This document shows positions 25,814 to 33,901 of a stretch of 64,000 nt of DNA, piece after piece. Position numbers and translations under genes: made by a program. A model generated the notes under the pieces. The model was not told the origin of the DNA. It saw only the letters and a list, made by a program, of their open reading frames with translations, and ran no database searches. The DNA comes from TMED23 sp964566055 (GTDB lineage: Bacteria > Pseudomonadota > Alphaproteobacteria > Rhodospirillales > UBA2165), in contig CAZMHI010000008.1 in NCBI GenBank assembly GCA_964566055.1, forward strand, positions 1 through 64,000, given 5' to 3'. The stretch's first letter is position 1. Every line of letters begins with the position of its first letter.

Positions 25814-26329
25814 ATGGATATCAAAGATCATATACGCGGCATACCAGATTTTCCTCAACCGGGCATTTTATTTTACGACATATCGACTCTTCTGGCGAAT
25901 GCTGACGCCTGGCAGGTGACGATGGGTCGCTTGGCGAAAGAGGTAAGCCGCCATCAACCGGATATATTGGCCGGCATTGAATCGCGTGGCTTTCTAATTG
26001 CAGCGCCACTGGCGCTCAAACTTGGGCTCGGCTTCACCATGGTGCGCAAAAAAGGTAAGTTGCCCGGCCCGACCATTCCTTACGAGTATGAATTGGAATA
26101 CGGCACCGATACCATTGAGGTGCAAGCGGATGCGGTTGAGCCCGGCCAAAAAGTTGTTCTATTAGATGATTTGCTGGCCACCGGTGGTACCATGGCGGCG
26201 GCAATCAATTTGCTGCGGCAGGTTGGCGCCGAAGTTGTCGGCAGCGCCTGTATTATTGAACTTAATTTTCTCAATGGCCGGGATAAATTGGACATCCCCT
26301 GCACCACTCTGGTTCAATATGACGAATAA
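25814..26329 (+). CDS. apt: Adenine phosphoribosyltransferase
   Basis: 171 residues, the normal length. It forms AMP from adenine and PRPP in purine salvage. The type-I PRPP-binding motif is VVLLDDLLATGGTMAAA (about residues 112-128). The N-terminal IRGIPDFPQPGILFYDIS and the adenine-side loop IESRGFLIAAPLALKLGLGF are characteristic of Apt. It is cytoplasmic. It stands alone between a divergent aminotransferase and a convergent sensor kinase gene with a 7 bp gap. Confidence 0.96.
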   Translation: MDIKDHIRGIPDFPQPGILFYDISTLLANADAWQVTMGRLAKEVSRHQPDILAGIESRGFLIAAPLALKLGLGFTMVRKKGKLPGPTIPYEYELEYGTDTIEVQADAVEPGQKVVLLDDLLATGGTMAAAINLLRQVGAEVVGSACIIELNFLNGRDKLDIPCTTLVQYDE

Positions 26330-26336
26330 ATAAAAG

Positions 26337-27920
26337 TCAGGCCGCCTGATTTATCAGGCGATTTGCAGGCAAGCAAAAGGTGACTGTGGTTCCTTCACCG
26401 TATTCGCTTTCAATATTCAGGCGACCGCCATGACGTTCAATCAGGAGTTTTGTCAACGGCAATCCGAGCCCGGTACCTTCTATAGATTTAGTCTGATTGT
26501 TTTCAACCCGTGAAAATTCCTTCAAAACCTTTGGCATTTCTTCCGGCTTTATACCAATACCAGTATCTTGCACGGCGACAACCAAATTGCCGAGCTGATC
26601 AATTGAAATCGAAATGCTAATACGGCCAGACTGCGGTGTGAACTTCACCGCATTCGAGAGTAAATTCAGTAAAATCTGTTTAAAACGCCGTTCATCGGCG
26701 GACAACAGGGGCAATTTAGCCAGAGCATTAACTTTAATGACGAGATCTTTTTTCTGCGCCAGCGGGTCAATCATCCGCACGGCCTCGCTAAAGCTATCAA
26801 CAATATCAAACGTTTCCTCAAACAGCTCCAGCTTGCCTGCTTCGGCTTTTGAAAGATCGAGAATATCGTTGATCAGCGCGAGCAGATGTTGACCGCTGTT
26901 ATGTATATCCTTGGCATATTCGCCATATTGAGCAACGCCCAAGGGTCCCATAAGTTCGGATTTTATGACATCGGAAAAGCCGATGATGGCGTTTAGCGGT
27001 GTACGTAATTCGTGGCTCATCTTGGCCAGAAAAGACGATTTTTCCTCATTCGCCCGCTCGGCTAAAATCTTTGAATGCTGTAGTTCCTGCTCTTTTTCCT
27101 CCAAGGCCAGGAAGTCTGAACCAATGCGTTTGGTCATCATGTTGAAAGCCTTGACGACATCACCTAACTCATCTTCGCTGGCGTTTTCAATTTTGTAGCG
27201 GTCCGGATTAGTCGGGTCAGCACCCGCTGCCAATAGATTTCGACGCAATGCCAAAACCGGTTTCAATACCATGGTACCGAGAATAATTGATGTTACGCTG
27301 GTGACAAAAAAAGCGATCAAAAATACCAGGCCAATGATGCGGCCAATAAAGGCGATCAATTCAAAACCGATCCAAGAGGAATCGAGCCGGGCGATTATAA
27401 AATAAGGAGCCCCCATTGATTTTGGCGTCCACATTATTTCATAGCGCTGACCGGGCACAGTTTCCATCATCTTCATCGAGGTGGTGGAATCTGGTGTATA
27501 GGTAGGGCCGATTTCCTCACCAAATTTTCCCAGCCGCGTACCTCCTTGATCGAACAGCACACCTCCCCGTAATTTAGAGTTTTTCATTTGCTTGATTGCT
27601 GCATTTATCAAATCTGCAGGCATTGCGTTAGGCGCGGCCAAACGGAAAATAGATTGCACGGTTTGAAAGCCTTCAAGTTCGAGACGTTTTAAAAGATCAC
27701 GCTCAAAATTGACCACCGAAGGTATCAGGATCGCGCCTTCGATAAACAGAATGGCGATAAAAACCACCAAAGCAATACGGCGGCATAGCTTGCAGGTCGA
27801 AAGCGCTGAAATACTATCCGCAATATTTATGTGTTTAAACACACGTCCACCAATATAAATCCTATCCTCTGCGGCTAATATGGGCCTCGGATTCAGATAC
27901 TGTAAGTAACAATATTTCAA
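26337..27920 (-). CDS. Membrane sensor histidine kinase with HAMP domain
   Basis: A 527-residue kinase. A first membrane helix at about residues 48-68 is followed by a periplasmic sensor of ~120 residues, then a second helix (about 190-215), HAMP, a coiled coil, the HisKA box SFLAKMSHELRTPLNAIIGF (phospho-acceptor His) and the HATPase with the N box LLNLLSNAVKFTP, DTGIGI and GTGLGLPLTK. No cognate response regulator is adjacent. The start is uncertain: the longest frame begins with TTG at 27920, no ATG exists before the membrane helix, and an internal GTG near residue 28 is possible. The sensed signal is unknown. Confidence 0.88.
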   Translation of the reverse strand: MKYCYLQYLNPRPILAAEDRIYIGGRVFKHINIADSISALSTCKLCRRIALVVFIAILFIEGAILIPSVVNFERDLLKRLELEGFQTVQSIFRLAAPNAMPADLINAAIKQMKNSKLRGGVLFDQGGTRLGKFGEEIGPTYTPDSTTSMKMMETVPGQRYEIMWTPKSMGAPYFIIARLDSSWIGFELIAFIGRIIGLVFLIAFFVTSVTSIILGTMVLKPVLALRRNLLAAGADPTNPDRYKIENASEDELGDVVKAFNMMTKRIGSDFLALEEKEQELQHSKILAERANEEKSSFLAKMSHELRTPLNAIIGFSDVIKSELMGPLGVAQYGEYAKDIHNSGQHLLALINDILDLSKAEAGKLELFEETFDIVDSFSEAVRMIDPLAQKKDLVIKVNALAKLPLLSADERRFKQILLNLLSNAVKFTPQSGRISISISIDQLGNLVVAVQDTGIGIKPEEMPKVLKEFSRVENNQTKSIEGTGLGLPLTKLLIERHGGRLNIESEYGEGTTVTFCLPANRLINQAA

Positions 27921-28034
27921 CTCTCAGTGAGTGTTATTGAGGGAGAATACGTAGCTAACAAAGCTTGCCTACCCAACGCCAAAACAGATACAAAAGGACA
28001 TTGTTTAGAACTAAAATAAAGTAGGGGAAAAATT

Positions 28035-28538
28035 ATGGACGTTGATGCCAAGAAAACAGCACTTCGTATGATTCCATATGGAATTTACGTTATGACAGCT
28101 GAAGATGGGGATGGAGAAATTGCCGCGGCAACGGTTAATTGGGTCACCCAGACTTCATTTGATCCACCGCTTGTGGCGATTGGGGTAAAATCTGATTCCG
28201 GCATTTACGCTATGATCAAAAAGACCAATTGCTTTGCCCTTAATATGCTGGGTAAAGGTCAGCAGGGTCCGGCTTTCGCCTTTTTTAAGCCAGCCGAAAA
28301 AGACGGCGATACAATCAGCGGTGAGGCCTATCACAGCGGCGCCAATGGCGCGCCGATAATCGACTCCGCGCCTGCCAGTGTTGAATGCTCATTGGCCGAG
28401 ATTGTCGAACGCGGCGACCATCATATCGTCATCGGAGAAGTCACAGAAGCCAATGTCGCTAAAGAACCCGAAAGCCGGGCAGATGAAGCAATCCTCGAAA
28501 TGAAAGAGCTTGGCGACAACGTATTTTATGGCGGCTAG
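28035..28538 (+). CDS. Flavin reductase-like FMN-binding split-barrel protein
   Basis: A 167-residue protein of the flavin-reductase-like family. The split-barrel opening PYGIYVMTAEDGDGEIAAATVNWVTQTSFDPPLVAIGV shows the standard A-x-T-x-N-W-V-x-Q-x-S-F-x-P-P-L motif for FMN. Such proteins supply reduced FMN to monooxygenases or act as small NAD(P)H:flavin reductases. GGGG precedes the ATG. It is followed by its own terminator, so it is a single-gene unit. No partner oxygenase is adjacent. Confidence 0.88.
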   Translation: MDVDAKKTALRMIPYGIYVMTAEDGDGEIAAATVNWVTQTSFDPPLVAIGVKSDSGIYAMIKKTNCFALNMLGKGQQGPAFAFFKPAEKDGDTISGEAYHSGANGAPIIDSAPASVECSLAEIVERGDHHIVIGEVTEANVAKEPESRADEAILEMKELGDNVFYGG

Positions 28539-28560
28539 GTTAGCGTCATTAATTTTATCA

Positions 28561-28594
28561 AAAAGGGCTGCGAGTTGAATTCGCGGCCTTTTTT
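28561..28594 (+). terminator. Terminator after the flavin reductase gene
   Basis: A 13-pair stem (two G-U pairs) between AAAAGGGCTGCGA and TCGCGGCCTTTTTT with a 7-base loop, ending in a T tract. Confidence 0.85.
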
Positions 28595-28698
28595 AATGAC
28601 GCATAAGTGAACACGAATTGATCGCCTCAACCTTATGCCTCAAGAGCCTTTAATCTATATGACATAGCGGGGGACAAATAAAATATCGGAGCCTGAAA

Positions 28699-30057
28699 AT
28701 GTCAAAAGAATATGATCTCATAGTTCTCGGAGCTGGTAACGCTGGCTTTGCGCCCGCCGGCATGGCCAAAGAAGCCGGACAATCCGTGCTGGTTATCGAA
28801 AGCTGGGAATTCGGCGGCACCTGTGCGCTACGCGGCTGCGTGCCAAAAAAAGTGCTGGTGGCGGCTGGAGAAACTTTGGATCACATCGCCAAGGCTGGCG
28901 ATCACAAAATCGATGCTCAGTTTATCAGTATCGATTGGCCGGCTCTGATCGAACGCAAGGAAACTTTCATCGAGGGTGTGCCGGATATGATGGAAGGCAG
29001 TCTTACCGGCCGCGATATTGATACCATTACCGGGCGGGCTAAATTTACCGGACCAAACGAAATTGAAGTAAATGGAGAAAGCTATAGCGCCAAAAAAATT
29101 GTTATTGGCACCGGTTCCAAAAATAGAGACCTGCCGATTCCCGGTTTTGAGCACTCCATCACCAGCGATGACATATTGGATTTAAAAGACCAGCCCGACT
29201 CGATCATTTTTATCGGTGCCGGCGTGATCGCTCTTGAATTCGGCCACGTTTATGCCCGTGCCGGCACGAGTGTAACGTTATTAGAAGTTATGCCCCAACC
29301 CCTGCCAATGCTCGATGAAGACGCGGTCGCAGCCTTGACGGCTGAAAGCAAACGCATCGGTATCGACATTAGAACTGGTGTTTCAACCAGCAAAATTAAA
29401 AAAACCGCCGATGGTTTCGCAGTCACCTTTGAAGAAGATGGCAAGGAAGTCACGCTGACAGCAGATGTCGTGGCAAATGGCGCCGGGCGCATCGCCGATG
29501 TTGAAGACCTTGATCTCGAAGCCGCCGGCATTGAGCATGACCGCCACGTTATTGCGGTGGATGAAAATCTCCGCTCAGTCACCAATCCAAATGTCTATGT
29601 AGCAGGCGATGCCAATGCCGCTGCCGGTCCGCAACTGTCCCCGGTCGCGACTTATGAGGGGCGCATCGTTGGCCATAATCTGCTTAGTGAAGGTGGTGAG
29701 CTAAAAACGGCTGATTATATGAATATTCCAAGCTGCGTTTTTACCACACCGCAATTGGCCAGTGTCGGTCTCAAGGAAGAGCAAGCAACGGCGCAAGGGC
29801 TTAATTTCAGTGTTAAATCGAATGATATGGTTGAATGGCGCTCGGCAAAAACCTACGCCGAAAAAGCCGCCTTCGCCAAAGTGCTGGTCGAAGATGACAC
29901 CGGCAAAATTCTGGGCGCGCATTTGCTGGGTCACGGCGCTCCGGAAACCATTCATCTCTTTGCCTTTGCCATGACCTACGGCGTCACCGCCGAGCAACTC
30001 GGCAGCACGGTCTACGCCTACCCGACTTTTATGTCAGATATCAAATTTTTAATTTAG
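28699..30057 (+). CDS. Glutathione-reductase-like FAD/NAD(P) disulfide oxidoreductase, C-terminal catalytic His absent
   Basis: A 452-residue member of the class-I pyridine nucleotide-disulfide oxidoreductases. It has FAD-binding LIVLGAGNAG (residues 8-16), the redox disulfide pair Cys42/Cys47 in GGTCALRGCVPKK, the NAD(P)-binding IFIGAGVIALEFG and the second FAD motif NVYVAGDAN. The C-terminal interface normally carries HPT-x3-EE with the catalytic His/Glu pair; here the end reads TVYAYPTFMSDIKFLI, so the His is Tyr and the Glu is missing. The disulfide is intact, so an enzyme with different chemistry or substrate is more likely than a dead one. CGGAG precedes the ATG. Confidence 0.9.
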   Translation: MSKEYDLIVLGAGNAGFAPAGMAKEAGQSVLVIESWEFGGTCALRGCVPKKVLVAAGETLDHIAKAGDHKIDAQFISIDWPALIERKETFIEGVPDMMEGSLTGRDIDTITGRAKFTGPNEIEVNGESYSAKKIVIGTGSKNRDLPIPGFEHSITSDDILDLKDQPDSIIFIGAGVIALEFGHVYARAGTSVTLLEVMPQPLPMLDEDAVAALTAESKRIGIDIRTGVSTSKIKKTADGFAVTFEEDGKEVTLTADVVANGAGRIADVEDLDLEAAGIEHDRHVIAVDENLRSVTNPNVYVAGDANAAAGPQLSPVATYEGRIVGHNLLSEGGELKTADYMNIPSCVFTTPQLASVGLKEEQATAQGLNFSVKSNDMVEWRSAKTYAEKAAFAKVLVEDDTGKILGAHLLGHGAPETIHLFAFAMTYGVTAEQLGSTVYAYPTFMSDIKFLI

Positions 30058-30145
30058 AGCAGCCGTTTCCTCAATGGATTGCTATATGGGGTGATAGCAG
30101 GTATTTGAAATTATCACCGAATAGCAGATTGAGGGGGACGGGAAT

Positions 30146-31855
30146 ATGCTCACACAGAATTGGAATACTTCACCTCGCGAATTTGAGGCCATTAAAGAAA
30201 CCGGTCTCACGATCCCAACAAGTGATGGCATTACCCTTGCCGGTGATTTGGTCCGGCCGGATACGTCTGAGCCTGTTCCCGTTCTCTTGAGCGCGCATGC
30301 CTATCCTCAGGAAGATCAATATTCCGATGTTCTACCAGAAGCTTTCTCACATGCCCGTGGCCATTGGGAGGCCGGCGACAGTCAGTTCTTCGCTCGTAGA
30401 GGCTATATTCATGTGATCATAAATGTGCGCGGCACCGGAAATTCAGGCGGCGTTTATGACAATCTCGGCGAACGGACCATCCTGGATATCTGCGATGCCA
30501 TTGAATGGCTGGCTGTTCAAGAATGGTGTGACGGCAATGTCGGTATGTTTGGCATGTCCTTTTTTGCCATTGTTCAGAACATGGTCGCAGCTAAGAACCC
30601 GCCCGCCCTTAAAGCCATTTTCGCACCATTTGCGTATACCGATATGTACCGGGATCGCTATTATCATGGCGGCATTCTGAGCCATGGCTTTATGAAAATG
30701 TGGCTGCCGACTTTGTCCGATCCCAAGCTGGCGCCCTTGCTGCAACAAGAAATTGGCGACGCAGCTTTTCAAGAACTTGTCGATACGGCTAAAGCTGATC
30801 CTGATATTGCAGCGGTGCCATTTCTGAGCGAGGCGCTTGACGCCCCGCTTGAGGAACGCTTTGCCCTGATTGCAGAGATTTTGGCGCAGCCACTAGACAA
30901 TGATTACTACCGTGACCGCTCGCTTGATTATGAGAATGATCAGCCCGCCGTGCCGGCTTATCTTGGTGCCTGCTGGGGCGTGTTTGGCCTTCACCTGCCG
31001 GGCGCCTTTCGCAGCTGGGAAAATTGGGCCGGTCCGAAATGCCTGACCATCGGCCCGCCACTATATTTGGACCGGCCAATTTATCAGTACCAGTATGAAT
31101 CACTGCGCTGGTTTGACCATTGGCTTAAAGGCCAGGAAACCGGCCTTGAAGAAGAAAAACCCGTGCGGGTATTTATGGTTGGGTCCGGCGAATGGAAAGA
31201 GGGTGATCAATGGCCATTCCCGGAAACCCGCTGGACGCCGTTCTATCTCCACAATGACGGCTGGCTGAACGAGCACGAATTATTCGAGCATGATGATACC
31301 TCAAGTTTTGAAGATGCCCCTGACAATCATGGCGAAGTTCAATTCTGGACCGGCGGCATGGTTGAAAAGACGGAGATTTGCGGCCCCATCGCCTTAAATC
31401 TCTACGCTGAAACAAGCGCTGCTGAGGTGCTTTGGTTTATATCATTGCTGCACCGCGATGCCGATGGCAAAGAACGCCTATTGACCCGCGGCTGGTTGCG
31501 CGGTTCTCAGCGTGAGCTTGATACGGATAAATCCCTGCCCTGGCAGCCTTATCACAAACATACCAGCCGTGCGCCGATAACCCCGGGCGAGGTGTTGGAA
31601 TACAATATTGAAATTCGCCCTTATGGTATCGAGCTGCAACCCGGCGAAAGTCTTGGACTTCGGATAAAATGCGCCGATGATGACGTTCCCGAAAATTTGT
31701 TGCACGTCATCAGCATGGGACATCTATCCAGAAAGGAAGCTTCCAGTATCACCATCCATCATAGCCGGGAATATCCATCCAATCTGCTGCTGCCGATCAC
31801 CAAAGGCAACCGGATCGGCACTTATTATTCGGGTGGCGTGTTGTCAGGCCTCTAA
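30146..31855 (+). CDS. CocE/NonD family alpha/beta hydrolase (X-Pro dipeptidyl-peptidase S15-like)
   Basis: A 569-residue hydrolase. The N-terminal alpha/beta-hydrolase domain has the nucleophile elbow GMFGMSFFA (serine at about residue 138) and a preceding oxyanion-region motif NVRGTGNSGG. The C-terminal ~220 residues form the jelly-roll PepX_C/galactose-binding-like domain typical of CocE. Family members cleave esters (cocaine, acyl esters) or X-Pro dipeptides. There is no signal peptide. GGGGG precedes the ATG. The following 600 bp has no gene. The substrate is not predictable. Confidence 0.9.
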   Translation: MLTQNWNTSPREFEAIKETGLTIPTSDGITLAGDLVRPDTSEPVPVLLSAHAYPQEDQYSDVLPEAFSHARGHWEAGDSQFFARRGYIHVIINVRGTGNSGGVYDNLGERTILDICDAIEWLAVQEWCDGNVGMFGMSFFAIVQNMVAAKNPPALKAIFAPFAYTDMYRDRYYHGGILSHGFMKMWLPTLSDPKLAPLLQQEIGDAAFQELVDTAKADPDIAAVPFLSEALDAPLEERFALIAEILAQPLDNDYYRDRSLDYENDQPAVPAYLGACWGVFGLHLPGAFRSWENWAGPKCLTIGPPLYLDRPIYQYQYESLRWFDHWLKGQETGLEEEKPVRVFMVGSGEWKEGDQWPFPETRWTPFYLHNDGWLNEHELFEHDDTSSFEDAPDNHGEVQFWTGGMVEKTEICGPIALNLYAETSAAEVLWFISLLHRDADGKERLLTRGWLRGSQRELDTDKSLPWQPYHKHTSRAPITPGEVLEYNIEIRPYGIELQPGESLGLRIKCADDDVPENLLHVISMGHLSRKEASSITIHHSREYPSNLLLPITKGNRIGTYYSGGVLSGL

Positions 31856-31949
31856 TTTTTATAAAAAAGCAAAAAAGTGATACTTATCCCCAGGTTCCAC
31901 AGGGGTGTGGATCGAATCCCTATTGTTTTTTGAATCTAACTGCGGCTAA

Positions 31950-31955
31950 TATAAT
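31950..31955 (+). promoter_or_regulatory. Perfect -10 box (TATAAT) of the candidate RNA
   Basis: TATAAT lies 7 bp before the expected start near 31959-31962, which coincides with the 5' arm of the first predicted stem. The -35 region is weak (TTTTGA at 31928-31933, 16 bp spacer). Confidence 0.45.
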
Positions 31956-31958
31956 GAC

Positions 31959-32095
31959 AGATCGGAAAGCGGAAATGGACCGCGAGGAAAGTGGAAGCGG
32001 AACGATCTAATCGGAAATCCCAGGGACTCTTCGGAGTATGAAGGAAATCTGATTAGAAGTGGCTTCGTTGGGCAACCGGCGGAGCCACTTCTGCG
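31959..32095 (+). ncRNA. Candidate GGA-rich structured RNA (possible CsrA/RsmA-binding type)
   Basis: About 137 nt with three consecutive helices. Stem A is 31959-31964 with 32003-32008 (AGATCG/CGATCT) and encloses a 4 bp GCGG/CCGC hairpin with loop AAATGGA. Stem B is 32007-32012 with 32051-32056 and encloses a four-pair hairpin with a C(UUCG)G tetraloop. Stem C, 32056-32091, has 16 continuous pairs capped by a GCAA tetraloop. Three of its pairs are G-U on the plus strand and would be A-C mismatches on the other, which favours a plus-strand transcript. Eleven GGA triplets occur (31964, 31971, 31977, 31986, 31993, 31999, 32013, 32024, 32033, 32043, 32081). Repeated GGA in loops is the mark of RNAs that sequester CsrA/RsmA; that role is inference. 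It matches no RNA family I recognise. Confidence 0.5.
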
Positions 32096-32459
32096 TTTGG
32101 GAACACGAACTACAATGAACCAATCTCCAACTATCATACCAATCTAGTAATTTTAGTAATCAGACCCGGCAATGTCTGCTTCAAACCAAAATAAAGGATA
32201 TTATCCACAAAATTTTGGAAAACCGTTAACGTGATGCCTGCTTTTAGGAGCACAGCGGACCCACAATCATTGTCGTTTTTGAAGCTGGTCTCAGCTAGAA
32301 GCGGAGATCGGAATAAAATTTTTGCCAAATTTCAGCCCCAATCAATCAGGCGCAATGAAAATCACGAGTTGAATTTACGTTTCGGTTATAATTCTCGATA
32401 AATTTTTCTCAGAAATGGCCATCTGGATATTCAAATGGATCGTAAGTAAGGATTCTGCG

Positions 32460-32777
32460 TCAACCAACTTTGGTAAACGTAGATCCTTTTGCGGACCTAT
32501 CTCGCACTTTTTCCTGAAATCGTCGAACGGTGTGGCGAGAAACGCCAGTTAAAACCGCGAGGGAGGAAATATCCACTTCGTGACCCTCTCGCAGGGAAGG
32601 AATAATTTCTGAACAGTTCCGTAAGATTGTCCAGCCTTCGTTCTTTTCGCCAATCCAATAATGAACGGCTTCTGATAATTCATGATTCATCTGCAAAAAT
32701 GGTACGACGTCTTCAAATTCAACATCAATCTCGGAGAATAGCTGCTTGAAGCCTTCCTGCGGTGTTAGTTCATTCAT
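32460..32777 (-). CDS. Small helix-turn-helix protein, family not recognised
   Basis: A 105-residue soluble protein. Its C-terminal third carries a helix-turn-helix: DISSLAVLTGVSRHTVRRFQ, with the usual A-x3-G-V-S-x2-T-V spacing of the recognition unit. The N-terminal ~65 residues are acidic and helical with no match I recognise. The ribosome-binding site is weak. It lies between the candidate RNA and the sulfotransferase gene, from which it is divergent across 150 bp, so control of that gene or of itself is a reasonable guess. It could also be an antitoxin-like orphan, but no toxin gene is adjacent. Confidence 0.65.
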   Translation of the reverse strand: MNELTPQEGFKQLFSEIDVEFEDVVPFLQMNHELSEAVHYWIGEKNEGWTILRNCSEIIPSLREGHEVDISSLAVLTGVSRHTVRRFQEKVRDRSAKGSTFTKVG

Positions 32778-32926
32778 AACGTTTAACCATCTTTACTCAT
32801 AAATAATTTTTTCACGCAGTGTTATGGCGAAAATCGCCAGTTAAATTGTAGGTACGGTGCCGACGAATTGCTATTGATAATTAAAATTAATAATACATAT
32901 CGTCAATATTTCAGGGAGTACTTAGT

Positions 32927-33835
32927 ATGGATAATTTAATTAAGTGGCCAAAAAAGACACGTGAAATTCAAAGCTGGGCGATGGATTCAACGTATTGGAA
33001 CGATTTTAAGTTTCGCGACGACGACATAATTATAGGAACCTGGGCCAAAGCCGGAACCACATGGGTGCAGCAGATCGTTGCCCAGTTCATTTTTAACGGC
33101 GAAACTGAAGACCTCCCTATCGCCAATATGTCACCTTGGCATGATTTCCGCTTGCCACCATTAGAGGCTAGAGACGACATTGAGGCGCAAGAGCATCGAC
33201 GCTTCATTAAGACACACCTGCCGGTGGATGCCTTAGTGTTTTCTCCGAAAGCCAAATACATTTACATTGCGCGCGATGGTCGCGACGTGGTTTGGAGCAT
33301 GTACAACCACCATGTCTCTATGAATGACATGTTTTACGAAGCCGTGAATTCCTTGCCTAGTTTTGGTCCTGTAATTGAACGACCTGCCACCCACGACTTG
33401 CGAGAGTATTTTCTTGATTGGTTCAATAAGGAAGGCCACCCTTTCTGGCCGTTTTGGGAAAACATTCGTAGCTGGTGGAAAATTCGCGACCTTCCCAACG
33501 TCTATTTCATTCATTTCCAAAGTCTGATCGATGACATGGAAGGTGAAATGCGCAAGATGGCTGCCTATCTCGACATCACCATCGACGAAGCTAAATGGGA
33601 CCTTATGGTCGAGCATGCTAGTTTCGACTACATGAAGAATAACGCGACGCTTAGCACACCGCTCGGCGGGGCCATATTTGAAGGTGGTGCCAAGTCGTTC
33701 GTCTACAAGGGTACCAACAACCGGTGGCGCGATACGCTGACCGCGGAAGATATTGAGGCCTATGAAGCGCGCGCTTTGGAAGAACTCGGCGAAGAATGTG
33801 CCCATTGGCTTGCGACCGGAAATTACTTGAAGTAA
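32927..33835 (+). CDS. Sulfotransferase family protein
   Basis: A 302-residue cytosolic-type sulfotransferase (Sulfotransfer_1). The PAPS 5'-phosphosulfate loop appears as GTWAKAGTTWVQQI (residues about 37-50), the 3'-phosphate site as YIYIARDGRDVVWSMYNHH (about 107-125), and the C-terminal GG-containing FVYKGTNNRWRDTLT matches the family's RKG-x2-GDWK element with changes. The early His in FIKTHLP is the usual catalytic base. It would move a sulfonate group from PAPS to a hydroxyl or amine. CAGGGAG precedes the ATG. A Rieske oxygenase gene follows 66 bp downstream on the same strand, suggesting joint action on one compound (inference). Confidence 0.9.
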   Translation: MDNLIKWPKKTREIQSWAMDSTYWNDFKFRDDDIIIGTWAKAGTTWVQQIVAQFIFNGETEDLPIANMSPWHDFRLPPLEARDDIEAQEHRRFIKTHLPVDALVFSPKAKYIYIARDGRDVVWSMYNHHVSMNDMFYEAVNSLPSFGPVIERPATHDLREYFLDWFNKEGHPFWPFWENIRSWWKIRDLPNVYFIHFQSLIDDMEGEMRKMAAYLDITIDEAKWDLMVEHASFDYMKNNATLSTPLGGAIFEGGAKSFVYKGTNNRWRDTLTAEDIEAYEARALEELGEECAHWLATGNYLK

Positions 33836-33901
33836 CGGCAACGGCAAAAAAGATGTAAACTTCATGCGTCTCTATCCGCTCTTAGCATGAATGGAGAATA
33901 A

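Larger units (their letters stand above)
31856..32459. other. Gene-free stretch of 600 bp holding a candidate structured RNA
   Basis: No frame here has a credible start or family match; two short minus-strand frames (31946-32137 and 32134-32328) are rejected. The left half holds the promoter and candidate RNA described separately. 32100-32459 shows nothing I can name. Confidence 0.6.

Noticed and set aside
31880..31915. TTATCCCCA / TGTGGATC elements resembling DnaA boxes, and a T-loop-like GGATCGAATCCC
   Set aside because: Only partial matches, no replication genes and no cloverleaf; chance similarity is likely.
31984..31992. GAGGAAAGT, as in RNase P RNA
   Set aside because: No other conserved RNase P elements in the surroundings, and the region is far too short.
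32056..32091. Hairpin with GNRA loop, as in domain V of a group II intron
   Set aside because: It lacks the two-base bulge and AGC triad of domain V and no reverse transcriptase is present.
31946..32137. Short minus-strand frame over the RNA candidate
   Set aside because: Its F/S/P-rich sequence is just the reverse reading of repeated GGA; no ribosome-binding site and no family likeness.
32134..32328. 64-codon minus-strand frame
   Set aside because: No usable ribosome-binding site and no recognisable protein features.
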